Part shown: piece after piece, positions 16,289-25,787 of the stretch
How positions within the stretch are numbered: position 1 is the stretch's first letter
Layout of the letters: each line of letters opens with the position of its first letter
Assembly: GCA_021740645.1 (NCBI GenBank)
Contig: JAIOZL010000002.1
Span: 62,001-126,000 of the forward strand
DNA from: Bacteroidales bacterium
GTDB taxonomy: Bacteria; Bacteroidota; Bacteroidia; Bacteroidales; JAADJA01
DNA: 64,000 bases
Reading direction: 5' to 3'
Position numbers and translations under genes: made by a program
The notes under the pieces: generated by a model
Database searches by the model: none
What the model was told of the DNA's origin: nothing
What the model saw: only the letters and a program-made list of their open reading frames with translations

Positions 16289-17863
16289 ATGGTCCAGGTG
16301 GAACTGAAAGAAAATAGAACCAAAAAGAATAAAGCGCTTCGAAGAAAGCTTATCTATCTTTTGATAGACATTTTAATTGTTACGCTTTCTTTCCTTATAT
16401 TTATTTGGATCAAGCCTGCTTCAAGGAGAATTTATCTGCCCACCTATTTTAATCCCTTTTTATTCTTCACGTTTGTCTGGGTATTTGTTTCCATCATCAT
16501 TTCGAAGTATAACCTTTTTAAAGCAAAAAACTATAAAGAGGTATTTATCCCTGTCCTGATCTCCAACCTAACGATACTGGCAGTTGTTACTACCCTTATT
16601 TATTCCTTCGGGGTGTTTAATTATTCGAGGCTGATCGTTTTTGGTACCATGCTGGTGGCGACTTTGCTTGAATTAATATTCACATGGCTGTATATGTCTG
16701 TCAAACGGCCGGTCATTGTGCCGGAATTTGATATAAGTGCGGTCCGGAAAACGAAATTTTATCCATCAGACCGGACATTCACACATGAAAAAAAGGATGA
16801 GGTCAAATACATTGAAAATCGGACACAAATCAAACAGATCATCATTGATGAAAGCAGTGAGAATGTATACGACTTTATTTCTACTTACGTAGATGTGGGC
16901 AATCCCGAAACCCTTACCTTATCCACAACAACAAGGTTTAACATCGACCAGCTCCCCGAAAATCGGTTTCATAACATTGTCAATCTTCATAAAATAAATG
17001 ATTTCAGATATATCAATAAATTTTTTGAATCGGTTAACTTTAAGCTTCCCCCCGGAGGAATTTATATCAACAGTGCAGAGACCTACCCGCTCCGAAAACA
17101 AAGGATCCTCAAAGAATACCCCATAATTATTAACTACATCTATTATTTCTTTGATTTTATTTTTACCCGTGTTTTCCCTAAACTTATCTTCACCAAGAAA
17201 TTTTATTTTTGGGTTACCCGTGGATATAACCGGGTGATAAGTCGGGCAGAAACGCTGGGCCGTCTTTATTCCTGTGGATTTGAATGTGTGGATGAAAAGT
17301 TTATTGATGGTAAATTTTATTTTGCTATGAGAAAAGTAAAAGCGCCCTCACTGGATACCAATCCTACCTATGGCCCGTTTATCCGCTTAAAACGATATGG
17401 TAAGAATATGAAAGAAATTGGGGTATATAAAATGCGGACCATGCATGCCTATTCTGAATATTTACAGGAGTATGTGTACCAGCAAAACCAGCTACAGGAA
17501 GGGGGAAAATTCAGCAATGATTTCAGGGTGACTGCTGCGGGCCGGTTCATGCGAAAGTTCTGGCTGGATGAATTGCCCATGATCTTTAATTTGTTTTTGG
17601 GGGATATGAAGCTGGTGGGCATAAGACCTTTAAGTAAGCATTACTTTAATTTATATACCCAAGAATTAAAAGATAAAAGGATTCAGGTAAAACCAGGGCT
17701 TGTCCCGCCATTTTATGCAGATATGCCAAAAACGCTGGAAGAAATTATGGCTTCAGAAATGAAATACCTTGAGGCATATTCGAGGCACCCCCTATGGACA
17801 GACATCAGGTACTTTTTCCTGGCATTTTATAATATTATGTTCAGAAGCGCCAGAAGTAAATAA
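16289..17863 (+). CDS. Polyprenyl-phosphate sugar-1-phosphate transferase (WcaJ-type, initiating)
   Basis: 524 aa. Four N-terminal membrane segments (~residues 20-130) precede a cytoplasmic linker, one more membrane segment near 285-305, and a C-terminal bacterial sugar transferase domain. Key motifs are YKMRTMHAYSEY, RVTAAGRFMRKFWLDELP and LGDMKLVGIRPL. These enzymes start polysaccharide synthesis by moving a sugar-1-phosphate onto undecaprenyl phosphate. Between the last membrane segment and the core lies an unusual ~70-residue insert (NRVISRAETLGRLYSCGFEC and following), and the usual GPRP is GIRP. The GC content matches the core genome, so this gene anchors the variable locus. Confidence 0.85.
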   Translation: MVQVELKENRTKKNKALRRKLIYLLIDILIVTLSFLIFIWIKPASRRIYLPTYFNPFLFFTFVWVFVSIIISKYNLFKAKNYKEVFIPVLISNLTILAVVTTLIYSFGVFNYSRLIVFGTMLVATLLELIFTWLYMSVKRPVIVPEFDISAVRKTKFYPSDRTFTHEKKDEVKYIENRTQIKQIIIDESSENVYDFISTYVDVGNPETLTLSTTTRFNIDQLPENRFHNIVNLHKINDFRYINKFFESVNFKLPPGGIYINSAETYPLRKQRILKEYPIIINYIYYFFDFIFTRVFPKLIFTKKFYFWVTRGYNRVISRAETLGRLYSCGFECVDEKFIDGKFYFAMRKVKAPSLDTNPTYGPFIRLKRYGKNMKEIGVYKMRTMHAYSEYLQEYVYQQNQLQEGGKFSNDFRVTAAGRFMRKFWLDELPMIFNLFLGDMKLVGIRPLSKHYFNLYTQELKDKRIQVKPGLVPPFYADMPKTLEEIMASEMKYLEAYSRHPLWTDIRYFFLAFYNIMFRSARSK

Positions 17864-17878
17864 AAATAAAATAAAACT

Positions 17879-19585
17879 GTGAAATCTTCTCTCAAATATA
17901 CATGGCTGATAAGCCTGGTGCTAAGCTCCTTTACCTGCTTTCAAACCAGTAAAGCCCAAACTGTTTATGAACATGTTTCCAATCACAACATCTATGATTT
18001 TGTTGATGAGTTGGCCAATGATGGTATTATTGAAATTAATAGTGCTGTTAAGCCCTATCCCAGAATACTAATTGCTGAAAAACTTTTGGAAGCCAAAACG
18101 AAAAAGGAACTCCTGAATAAAAGGCAGGAAAAAGAACTCACTTTTTATCTTCTCGAATACAAAATGGAAACGGGTTCATTGCCGGATTATAACCCAAAAT
18201 TTGATATATTTAAAAATAACCCCAATATGGCTTTCGCTGTCAATCCCTTAGGGGGCTATTACAAAGATGAAAATTTTACAATGGCCATTAATCCTATATG
18301 GGGGATTAATTATTTTATCAAAGAAAATGAGAATATCTTTCATCGCTGGGGGGGGATAAAAGCGCATGCCTACGTAGATGATCATTGGGGATTTTATGCC
18401 AGCTTGCGGGATAATAATGAAACGAAGCGTATTTCTGAATATAATTATTTTACTTTACGCCCTGGTGGAGCTTATAAAGGAACACCAGATGGTGGAGGTG
18501 ATTTTAGTGAGATGCGGGGAGGAGTCACCTATTCGTGGAATTGGGGAACTGTTGGCCTGGTGAAAGACCATGTAAACTGGGGAACGAATTATCACGGACC
18601 CATGATCATGTCGGACAGGGCGCCATCTTCTGCCCAGATTAAATTGCACATTAAACCTGTAAAATGGTTTGAACTAAACTATTACCATGGCTGGCTGGTT
18701 TCCATGGATGTCGACAGCATCCGGTCATATTATTCTTCCAACCCACCAAGAGAGGTCTACCGCCCAAAATATATCGCTGCCAATATGTTCACTTTTACTC
18801 CCTGGAAAAAGCTGAATGTTTCGGTAGGTAATTCCATTATTTACAGCGACATGAATGTGCATCCTGCTTATTTGATTCCTGTGTTGTTTTTTAAATCGGT
18901 TGACCATACCGTAAACAACGGTATTGATAATCAGAACTCACAAATGTTTTTCGATGTTAGTTCCAGGAATATTAAAAATTTGCATTTGTATGGAACGCTT
19001 TATATTGATGAATTAAAAGTGGAACGCATCACCGATCCGGATAAACATAATTTCTGGAGTGCCAAGGTTGGCTTTAAAACAAGCAATATGGGTTTGGAAA
19101 ATCTTTCCCTTAACCTGGAGTATTCCATGTCAATGCCCATTACTTACCAGCATCGCGTCCCTACCCTTACCTATGAATCCAATTTTTATAATATGGGCTA
19201 TTACCTGCGGGATAATTCCCAGGAAATTTTTGCCAGTATCGGGTATAAACCCATAAGGGGATTGCATTTAAAAGCATCTTATTTGCTGGCCCAGCATGGG
19301 CCCGATTATGTTTATGAGATTGGCCCGGGAACTGACGTTACTTCTCACGGCCTGCTGGAAGATGTAAAGTGGCAAAACGAAACCATTTCCTTCAGGGTAA
19401 GCTATGAATTCATTAACAATGCCTACCTTTTTGCCGAATTAATTCAGAGTAATGTCACCGGTGATGTGGATGTTTACCAATCGGGCGAAGAGACTGTGGT
19501 CAAAGACTATCTCGAAATTTATACGCCTGAGTTTTTTCGCGGCGATAATACCATCATTTCTGCTGGTTTTAATATTGGCTTTTAA
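17879..19585 (+). CDS. Wzi-family capsule assembly outer-membrane protein
   Basis: 568 aa with a signal peptide (basic start, hydrophobic core, likely cleavage after SKA/AQ near residue 27). The body is rich in alternating strands ending in aromatic residues and closes with NTIISAGFNIGF, as in outer-membrane beta-barrels. GGVTYSWNWGTVGLVKDHVNWG matches the Caps_assemb_Wzi family, which tethers or helps assemble capsule at the cell surface. The start is GTG at 17879, 15 bp after the sugar transferase stop. The pairing supports export of the glycan as capsule or a similar surface layer. Confidence 0.82.
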   Translation: MKSSLKYTWLISLVLSSFTCFQTSKAQTVYEHVSNHNIYDFVDELANDGIIEINSAVKPYPRILIAEKLLEAKTKKELLNKRQEKELTFYLLEYKMETGSLPDYNPKFDIFKNNPNMAFAVNPLGGYYKDENFTMAINPIWGINYFIKENENIFHRWGGIKAHAYVDDHWGFYASLRDNNETKRISEYNYFTLRPGGAYKGTPDGGGDFSEMRGGVTYSWNWGTVGLVKDHVNWGTNYHGPMIMSDRAPSSAQIKLHIKPVKWFELNYYHGWLVSMDVDSIRSYYSSNPPREVYRPKYIAANMFTFTPWKKLNVSVGNSIIYSDMNVHPAYLIPVLFFKSVDHTVNNGIDNQNSQMFFDVSSRNIKNLHLYGTLYIDELKVERITDPDKHNFWSAKVGFKTSNMGLENLSLNLEYSMSMPITYQHRVPTLTYESNFYNMGYYLRDNSQEIFASIGYKPIRGLHLKASYLLAQHGPDYVYEIGPGTDVTSHGLLEDVKWQNETISFRVSYEFINNAYLFAELIQSNVTGDVDVYQSGEETVVKDYLEIYTPEFFRGDNTIISAGFNIGF

Positions 19586-19672
19586 ATGAAAATACTGCCT
19601 TAGCGGCGGTCATTTCCCGGCGAAACATTCCTTTCCAACAAACTTTTCACTGATTCATTTTGTCAATTATTT

Positions 19673-19680
19673 TACATTTG
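19673..19680 (+). promoter_or_regulatory. Promoter -7 box (TACATTTG) of the C69 dipeptidase gene
   Basis: TACATTTG fits the Bacteroidota -7 consensus TAnnTTTG and lies 33 bp before the ATG at 19713. No TTTG lies at the best distance for a -33 element, so only the -7 half is convincing. Confidence 0.35.
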
Positions 19681-19712
19681 CATTTGATATTATAAAATTT
19701 AAAAATAGATAT

Positions 19713-21413
19713 ATGAAAAAACAAATTTTAATAAGTTTAATCCTCGGTTTAATATTTTCTGGCATGCAATTGTTTGCCTGCACTAATTTCCTTGTAACAA
19801 AAGGGGCTTCAGTGGACGGCTCTACCTTAATAAGTTATGCTGCTGATTCGCATGTACTTTATGGCGAGTTGTATCACTGGCCTGCTGCCAGCTATCCTGA
19901 AGGCGCTATGCTTGATGTGTATGAATGGGATACAGGCAAGTTTTTAGGACAGATAAAACAGGCTCCCGTTACCTATAATGTAGTAGGCAATATCAATGAA
20001 CACCAGGTGGCTATTGGTGAAACGACTTATGGCGGGCGCAGTGAGCTTGCCACACAAGAGGGTGCCATTATGGATTATGGAAGCCTGATATATATAGGCT
20101 TACAGAGGTCAAAGTCAGCCAGAGAAGCGATTCAGGTTATTACTACCCTCATGAATGAATATGGTTATGCCAGTTCCGGAGAATCTTTTTCTATTTCCGA
20201 TCCCAATGAAGTATGGATACTTGAACTTATTGGTAAAGGTGAAGGAGAAAAAGGTGGCGTGTGGGTTGCCTTGAAAATACCTGATGGTTATGTTTCAGCA
20301 CACGCCAACCAGGCAAGGATACAAACCTTCCCGCTTGCCGATGGTAAAAAGTCGATTACCTTTTCTCAGATTGATAAGATCAATGATCCGGGAATTGAAT
20401 GTGTTTATGCTGATGACGTCATTTCATTTGCCCGTCAAAAGAATTGGTTTGATGGAAAAGATAAAGAATTTAGTTTTTCAGATACCTATGCTCCTGTTGA
20501 TTTTGGTGGTGCCCGTTTTTGCGAAGTTAGGGTATGGTCATTCTTCAGAAGTATTAAAGATGGAATGGATCAGTATTTTGATTATGCATCAGGCCATAAT
20601 CTTGATAACAGAATGCCTTTGTGGATCAAACCCGACCGCAAGATATCAGCGAAAGATGTAATGGATTTTATGAGAGACCATCTGGAAGGTACGCCATTGG
20701 ATATGACACAGGATATTGGTGCCGGTATGTTTGGAAATCCTTACCGCTGGCGTCCGTTGACCTGGCAGGTTGATAGCGCTACTTACTGTAATGAAAGAGC
20801 TACTGCTACCCAACAGACCGGTTTTGTTTTCGTGGCACAGGGCAGGTCGTGGTTACCCGATCCAATTGGTGGTATTTTATGGTTTGGCGTGGATGACGCA
20901 GCCAGCACTATTTTTGTTCCCATGTACTGCAGTATTACAGAGACTCCTTTTGCATTTGCACAAGGTAATGGGGCGATGATGGAGTTCACGTTTGAGTCGG
21001 CCTTTTGGGTGTTTAATATGGTGTCAAACTTTACCTATACCAGGTATAATGTCATTCATCCGGAAGTAAAAACGAAACAAACGGAAATGGAATTAAAATT
21101 CATTGATGAAGTAAAGAAAATTGATGCAAAAGCTTCGGAAGTATATAAATCTGATAAAAAAGGAGCTGTTAGCTTGCTGACTAAATATTCTGTTGCTGCG
21201 GGGCAAAATACACATAAAGAATGGCTGAATTTTTATACCTATTTGTTTACAAAATATATGGATGGAAATGTAAAAGAAGCAGTGGATGTGCCGGAAGGTT
21301 ACAAATACCATAACCCAAAATTGTCTCAACCCGGATATAGTAAAGAATGGTATAAAAAGATTGTGGAAGATACAGGCGATAAATTTAAAATGCCCGGCCC
21401 GGCAGGACACTAG
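19713..21413 (+). CDS. Peptidase family C69 dipeptidase (Ntn hydrolase)
   Basis: 566 aa. A signal peptide (residues 1-22) ends directly before Cys23 in LFACTNFLVTKGAS, the expected N-terminal nucleophile exposed by processing in C69 (PepD-like) dipeptidases. DGSTLISYAADSH follows, as in the family. These hydrolases cleave a broad range of dipeptides; export suggests periplasmic or surface peptide use. It has its own promoter-like box and no same-strand partner. An S46 dipeptidyl-peptidase at 57549 could supply its dipeptides, which is inference. Confidence 0.85.
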   Translation: MKKQILISLILGLIFSGMQLFACTNFLVTKGASVDGSTLISYAADSHVLYGELYHWPAASYPEGAMLDVYEWDTGKFLGQIKQAPVTYNVVGNINEHQVAIGETTYGGRSELATQEGAIMDYGSLIYIGLQRSKSAREAIQVITTLMNEYGYASSGESFSISDPNEVWILELIGKGEGEKGGVWVALKIPDGYVSAHANQARIQTFPLADGKKSITFSQIDKINDPGIECVYADDVISFARQKNWFDGKDKEFSFSDTYAPVDFGGARFCEVRVWSFFRSIKDGMDQYFDYASGHNLDNRMPLWIKPDRKISAKDVMDFMRDHLEGTPLDMTQDIGAGMFGNPYRWRPLTWQVDSATYCNERATATQQTGFVFVAQGRSWLPDPIGGILWFGVDDAASTIFVPMYCSITETPFAFAQGNGAMMEFTFESAFWVFNMVSNFTYTRYNVIHPEVKTKQTEMELKFIDEVKKIDAKASEVYKSDKKGAVSLLTKYSVAAGQNTHKEWLNFYTYLFTKYMDGNVKEAVDVPEGYKYHNPKLSQPGYSKEWYKKIVEDTGDKFKMPGPAGH

Positions 21414-21471
21414 AAATACATTTAAAAGCAGAAAGACGAAAATATCTCATACGTCTGCTTTCTAATCTTTT

Positions 21472-21544
21472 GGTCATGATGAGCTGTGTCGAAACATATT
21501 TGAACTCCAGCATTGTACACATTTCGACAAAGCTCAATGTGACC
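21472..21544. repeat. REP-like palindrome with 26-bp imperfect terminal inverted repeats
   Basis: The left arm 21472-21497 begins GGTCATGATGAGCTGTGTCG, and the right arm 21519-21544 is its reverse complement at about 20 of 26 positions, ending TCAATGTGACC. It lies between two convergent genes (C69 dipeptidase and DUF427). The half-site GAGCTTTGTCGAAAT resembles a short repeat I recall as common in Bacteroidota intergenic regions. As RNA it would fold into a long hairpin and could act as a bidirectional terminator. Confidence 0.6.
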
Positions 21545-21575
21545 TAAATTTCAGATTTATGAGACATCCTCTTTT

Positions 21576-21854
21576 TTATTCCACTTTTACCCCTCGCCAA
21601 AAGGCAATATAATTTTTTATTGGGGATGCTTTTTCAGAAGGATCAGGATAATACCATGCAGCATCCTTATTTACCTGTCCATCTATCACCACATCATAAT
21701 ATGATGCCGTTCCTTTCCATTGACACACCGTATGGGTATCGCTATGTTTTAGAAATTCTTTTTTAACCGATTCTGCAGGGAAATAATGATTCCCTTCCAC
21801 ATTTTTTGTCTTATCACTTTCAGCGATTACTTTCCCATTCCAATATGCTTTCAT
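21576..21854 (-). CDS. DUF427 domain protein
   Basis: 92 aa. The single DUF427 domain starts MKAYWNGKVIAESD and carries the typical CQWKGTASYYDV and AAWYYPDPSE patches (Cys, Trp, Asp-Pro). DUF427 proteins are small, soluble and of unknown biochemical function; they often stand near methyltransferases or oxidative-stress genes. It is the last gene of a three-gene operon, starting 4 bp after the egtD stop, so a link to the EgtB/EgtD pathway is likely but unproven. Confidence 0.85.
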   Translation of the reverse strand: MKAYWNGKVIAESDKTKNVEGNHYFPAESVKKEFLKHSDTHTVCQWKGTASYYDVVIDGQVNKDAAWYYPDPSEKASPIKNYIAFWRGVKVE

Positions 21855-21858
21855 TGTT

Positions 21859-22824
21859 CTAATTTTTAAGTTTCCAAACAGAATTCATATAATATTGACG
21901 TTTATCGTAAAAGTTCCTTACTACTTCAAAACCAGAATTATTTGCCAGGTCCCTGATCATTTTCATATCATACTTTTGCGACATTTCCATGTAAATAGTT
22001 TCCCACTTATCAAATTCAATGGTTTGGTTCAGGTCATGAATATAAACCGATTGCTTATCCTTACTCACTAAATAGCTTTTTGCCGTGCCGGTTTGCGGGT
22101 CATAAACCTCATGATGATCAAACTTTAATAATTCAAAATCAGCCCCCAGATCTTCATTAATACGGCGCAACAGATTCAAATTAAAGGATGAGGTATAACC
22201 ATACGGGTCATTATATGCTTTCAGGATTACCTCCGGGTCTTTCTTCAGGTCAAAACCTATAAACAGCATGTCGTCAGGGTTCATGATTTCTTTTAACTGT
22301 TTGAAAAACCGGATTGACTCGGGCTCATTAAAATTACCAATGTTTGAACCAAGAAATAAAAGAATTTTAGGCGTTTTGCCGGTTTGGCTTAATTCATTTA
22401 TTAACTGAAAGTAGTCACCTACTTTTCCGTTAACATCCAGGGTAGGTAATTCAGTCTCCAATTCATTGACCAGGTCAACCACCGCTTTCTCAGAAATATC
22501 AACAGGGATGTATTTTAAATTGCTGTTTCGTTGAAGAAAATAGTTTAATAATATTTTTGTTTTCATTCCATCACCTGCGCCCAATTCCACCATCTCAAAA
22601 GGTTTTCCGTGTTGCGAAAAAACTTCATATATAAGGTGTTTTTGATTCAGGAATATCTCCTCTTCACAACTAGTAAGATAGTACTCTGGCATTTGCATTA
22701 TTTTCTGAAATATCCTGCTTCCTTTTGCATCATAAAAATACTTTGATCCTAAATGTTTGGGCATAGAGGTAAGCCCATTGGATATATCTATTGCAAATTG
22801 GGATAGTTTTAATTCAGTTTCCAT
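21859..22824 (-). CDS. egtD: L-histidine N-alpha-methyltransferase EgtD
   Basis: 321 aa, the usual length. The SAM-binding motif ELGAGDGMKTKILL, the TSCEEEIFLN stretch near residue 53 and a late IYMEMSQKYD match EgtD, which trimethylates histidine to hercynine, the first step of ergothioneine synthesis. It follows egtB by 5 bp, so the two are co-transcribed. The egtC and egtE partners of the mycobacterial pathway are not in the window. If the pathway is complete here, it would use a cysteine-type EgtB and an unlinked lyase, or make a related sulfur metabolite. Confidence 0.88.
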   Translation of the reverse strand: METELKLSQFAIDISNGLTSMPKHLGSKYFYDAKGSRIFQKIMQMPEYYLTSCEEEIFLNQKHLIYEVFSQHGKPFEMVELGAGDGMKTKILLNYFLQRNSNLKYIPVDISEKAVVDLVNELETELPTLDVNGKVGDYFQLINELSQTGKTPKILLFLGSNIGNFNEPESIRFFKQLKEIMNPDDMLFIGFDLKKDPEVILKAYNDPYGYTSSFNLNLLRRINEDLGADFELLKFDHHEVYDPQTGTAKSYLVSKDKQSVYIHDLNQTIEFDKWETIYMEMSQKYDMKMIRDLANNSGFEVVRNFYDKRQYYMNSVWKLKN

Positions 22825-22829
22825 ATGCT

Positions 22830-23978
22830 TTATTTTGCTAACCTTATTCCATTAAATTGCCAACCCATATTCGGATGGAAAAAATTCCGGTATGTTTTCC
22901 TGCTATGGTTTTCACTTGTCGCAACGGAGGAACCTCTTAACACTTTTTGATTGACCATAAATTTTCCATTGTATTCTCCCACGGCACCTTTATCCTTTTT
23001 ATACCCTGGGTAGGGTAAATAAGCACTTTCAGTCCATTCCCAGCGTTTACCCCAGTCAAATTGATCAGATGCTGCTTCCCATTCAAATTCTGTAGGTAAT
23101 CGGCAACTTTTCCACTGGGCAAAAGCAGCAGCTTCGTAATAGGAAATATGGGTTAAAATATGATCAGGGTTCAGCTTTTTAGGCCCTGCAAGCGTATATT
23201 GAAACCATTGTCCATCCTGTTGAAACCAGTACCAGGGCTTTGTAATTTTATTTTCCTTTAGCCAGTTAAGGGCTTCCTCGTGCCAGAATTCAAACCTATG
23301 GTATCCGTTATTTTCTATAAATTCGAGGAACTCGCCGTTCCTGACAAGATCCTTTCTTATCTCATATGGCTGAAGATATACTTTATGGTGAGCTAACTCA
23401 TTGTCATAACAAAAACCCTCACCCTGATAGCCAATTTCATAGATATTGCTTTCCACTGAAACGAATTCCTTATAGGTATCTTCACCATCCTCACAAAGAG
23501 CATTTTCATTATAGGCAGGCAAAAGTGGGTTGAGGCTGAAGGTATATTTGAGATCGGTAAAAAATAGTTCCTGATGCTGTTGCTCATGATTTATTCCAAG
23601 CAATACCAGGTTTTCCAGGATTGAATCAAGCTTATCGCTTTTTAAAAGTATTTGCATATGCTTATCTATATAATGCCGGTATTGATAAACCTCCTCCACA
23701 GTTGGCCTGCTTAAATCTCCTCGACTTTGCCTTGTGGTCCTCTCTCCCAGACTATTATAATAACTGTTGAATAAGAAATTGAACCGGGGGTGGAACTGTT
23801 TATATCCCGGGAGATATTGTTTTAATATCATCTCCTCGAAAAACCAGGTTGTGTGGGCTAAATTCCATTTTGGCGGACTTATAAAAAAGGTGGGCTGCGG
23901 GATGTAGTCTTCTATTTTCAAAGGTTTGCATATTTCCTCAGAATAGCTTCTTGTTTTTGAATAAAAATCAAATAACAT
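22830..23978 (-). CDS. egtB: EgtB-like hercynine sulfoxide synthase (DinB + FGE-type)
   Basis: 382 aa. An N-terminal DinB-like four-helix part carries the likely iron-binding histidines: His42 in NLAHTTWFFEE and His131/His135 in NHEQQHQE, the HxxxHxE pattern of EgtB. The C-terminal FGE-sulfatase-like domain has WTESAYLPYPGY, LRGSSVAT and a final MGWQFNGIRLA. EgtB couples hercynine to a thiol using O2 and iron. The enzyme is somewhat shorter than mycobacterial EgtB. O2 dependence implies at least occasional oxygen exposure, which contrasts with the AFOR gene at 34474. OvoA is less likely because it is fused to its own methyltransferase. Confidence 0.87.
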   Translation of the reverse strand: MLFDFYSKTRSYSEEICKPLKIEDYIPQPTFFISPPKWNLAHTTWFFEEMILKQYLPGYKQFHPRFNFLFNSYYNSLGERTTRQSRGDLSRPTVEEVYQYRHYIDKHMQILLKSDKLDSILENLVLLGINHEQQHQELFFTDLKYTFSLNPLLPAYNENALCEDGEDTYKEFVSVESNIYEIGYQGEGFCYDNELAHHKVYLQPYEIRKDLVRNGEFLEFIENNGYHRFEFWHEEALNWLKENKITKPWYWFQQDGQWFQYTLAGPKKLNPDHILTHISYYEAAAFAQWKSCRLPTEFEWEAASDQFDWGKRWEWTESAYLPYPGYKKDKGAVGEYNGKFMVNQKVLRGSSVATSENHSRKTYRNFFHPNMGWQFNGIRLAK

Positions 23979-24025
23979 AAATGGTAATTTTGATCTATTA
24001 GTACGTAGAAATAATAAATTACTTA

Positions 24026-24871
24026 CTAATTCAACCTAAATTGATAGGCCAGGACAACCATTCCTTGTAAGTACTTAATATTCTGACTGGCTCTTTCGGT
24101 GCCCCCACGAGGTGTTAAAACGATCCCGGGCATATGAACAAAGCCTGCATGGCCGGCTACCTGAAGATAAAGTCTTGAAAGAAAATGAAATTTGACAGCT
24201 GTAAAAACGGAAAATCCCAGCCCAGTAAAATGTGGCCTGTCATCATTTCGCACGCCAAATACTTTCGCATTCGTCCATGGCATAGGGAAAATAATTCCTG
24301 TTCCCAATACGGTACCGAGGCCCATGGATTGTTCAGGATTAGACAAGAGAAGGTCGTGCCTTTCAATATTTGCCTGTATCAGATTTAATCCATCTGAATG
24401 TTCAATCCTTATAAATTTGTCGTGATTGGCTTTTATCATTTCTCCATCATAAGTCCCGGCATATTCTTCCGAAGCCTCCTTATCTATTGTCCCGGAAATT
24501 TTAACCATTGCATCATTTTGGGTTTGGTACTTAGTGTGATCCCATCCTGCAGAAACAGCATATTTATTAGTAATAAAAAACCCCCCTCTCGCATTAAACT
24601 GGGGGATGGTAACCTTTAAAGGATTTAAATATCCATCCACTGTAAATCTTTCAGGGAGGTCATGAGCCGGGACATCATATAATGTGAAGTCGTAGCTGTC
24701 CGATTTAAAGTGTATGTCGCTTCTGGCATACACTGAACGGTTGTAACCCCAGAAAAGGAAAAACTGGCCCTTCGGTTTCTTTAAATCAATATGGCTTACC
24801 TGGGAAGTTGCATCATTGATCATCAGCAGAAAAAGGATGGCTACGATACCAAATTTGCTTAATCCAGTCAT
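24026..24871 (-). CDS. Exported protein, probable outer-membrane beta-barrel, function unknown
   Basis: 281 aa. A signal peptide (FGIVAILFLLMINDATSQ) is followed by GQFFLFWGYNRSVYARSDIH, then DFTLYDVPAHDLP and FNARGGFFITNKYAVSAGWD. Many strands alternate, and it ends in MVVLAYQFRLN, typical of small Bacteroidota outer-membrane barrels. I recognise the pattern as recurring in the phylum but cannot name a function. It is transcribed ahead of egtB with a 47-bp gap, so it may be in the same transcript or separate. Confidence 0.65.
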   Translation of the reverse strand: MTGLSKFGIVAILFLLMINDATSQVSHIDLKKPKGQFFLFWGYNRSVYARSDIHFKSDSYDFTLYDVPAHDLPERFTVDGYLNPLKVTIPQFNARGGFFITNKYAVSAGWDHTKYQTQNDAMVKISGTIDKEASEEYAGTYDGEMIKANHDKFIRIEHSDGLNLIQANIERHDLLLSNPEQSMGLGTVLGTGIIFPMPWTNAKVFGVRNDDRPHFTGLGFSVFTAVKFHFLSRLYLQVAGHAGFVHMPGIVLTPRGGTERASQNIKYLQGMVVLAYQFRLN

Positions 24872-25041
24872 AAGGTTATGTTGTTAACTTAATTAATATG
24901 GAAATTATCCATTTTTAGATTTAAACAACTAACAAATTAAACTCAGCATAGTTCATCAAAGATTCCCAATATTTATATTGAGGTGTTTACATATTTTGTT
25001 TTATTTTGCACTTTTATAACTCATTAAAAAATAGAAACATC

Positions 25042-25761
25042 ATGCGAAATTTAAAACTTATAGCTATGCTCTTGTTATTTGCCGGACTCATTGTTTCCTG
25101 CAGTAATAATCAGGATGCACAGGAATCGGAAAAACTATATGCCGGGAACCACAAAGTGGAAGTGAAAGAAGTAATTCAGGCTACTGCTTATACGTATTTA
25201 TTGGTGACTGAAAAAGGAGAAGAATACTGGATGGCAATCTCAAAAATGGAAGTGGGCGAAGGTGCTGTATTGTATTACCGCGACAGAATGGAAATGAAAA
25301 ACTTCCCGAGCAAAGAGTTGGATAAAACATTTGATAAAATTTATTTTATCCAGGAGGTCAGCGACAACCCTATATTGCCTCCAGGTCAAACGTTTATGGG
25401 TAAAACCGAACCGGAAAAACCAAGCATTGAAAAGATTGAGGTAAATATTGATCTGCCTGATGGCGTAACTTCTATTGACGATTTGTTTACCAACAAAGAA
25501 TCCTTTGACAACAAGTCCGTAACCGTTATGGGCAAGGTAACCAAAGTTAATGCAAGCATAATGGAGCGGAACTGGATCCATATTCAGGATGGAACGGGTG
25601 GTGACACCAATTATGACCTTACTATTACTACTGATGATCTACCACAGGTTGGCGAAATTGTTACCTATACAGGTGTTGTCGGATTGAAAAAAGATTTTGG
25701 AAGTGGTTACTATTACGAATTATTACTGGAACAAGGCGAACGGGTAAACAACGAAATTTAG
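25042..25761 (+). CDS. Lipoprotein with C-terminal OB-fold-like domain
   Basis: 239 aa from ATG 25042; an in-frame ATG at 25006 would spoil the signal peptide, so I chose 25042. The lipobox GLIVSC puts the acylated Cys near residue 19. Two parts follow: a beta-rich segment (AGNHKVEVKEVIQATAYTYL) and, after a linker, a region resembling OB-fold tag-along domains (KSVTVMGKVTKVNASIMERN, DGTGGDTNYDLTIT). Similar lipoproteins are seen near cytochrome or nitrite-reductase genes, but no such gene is here. A strong terminator follows. Confidence 0.7.
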   Translation: MRNLKLIAMLLLFAGLIVSCSNNQDAQESEKLYAGNHKVEVKEVIQATAYTYLLVTEKGEEYWMAISKMEVGEGAVLYYRDRMEMKNFPSKELDKTFDKIYFIQEVSDNPILPPGQTFMGKTEPEKPSIEKIEVNIDLPDGVTSIDDLFTNKESFDNKSVTVMGKVTKVNASIMERNWIHIQDGTGGDTNYDLTITTDDLPQVGEIVTYTGVVGLKKDFGSGYYYELLLEQGERVNNEI

Positions 25762-25787
25762 ACAAAAGAGATACTTCAATTAATAAC

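Noticed and set aside
24185-24619. Several short + strand frames opposite the beta-barrel gene
   Set aside because: They overlap each other and the real - strand gene, with no recognisable protein pattern.
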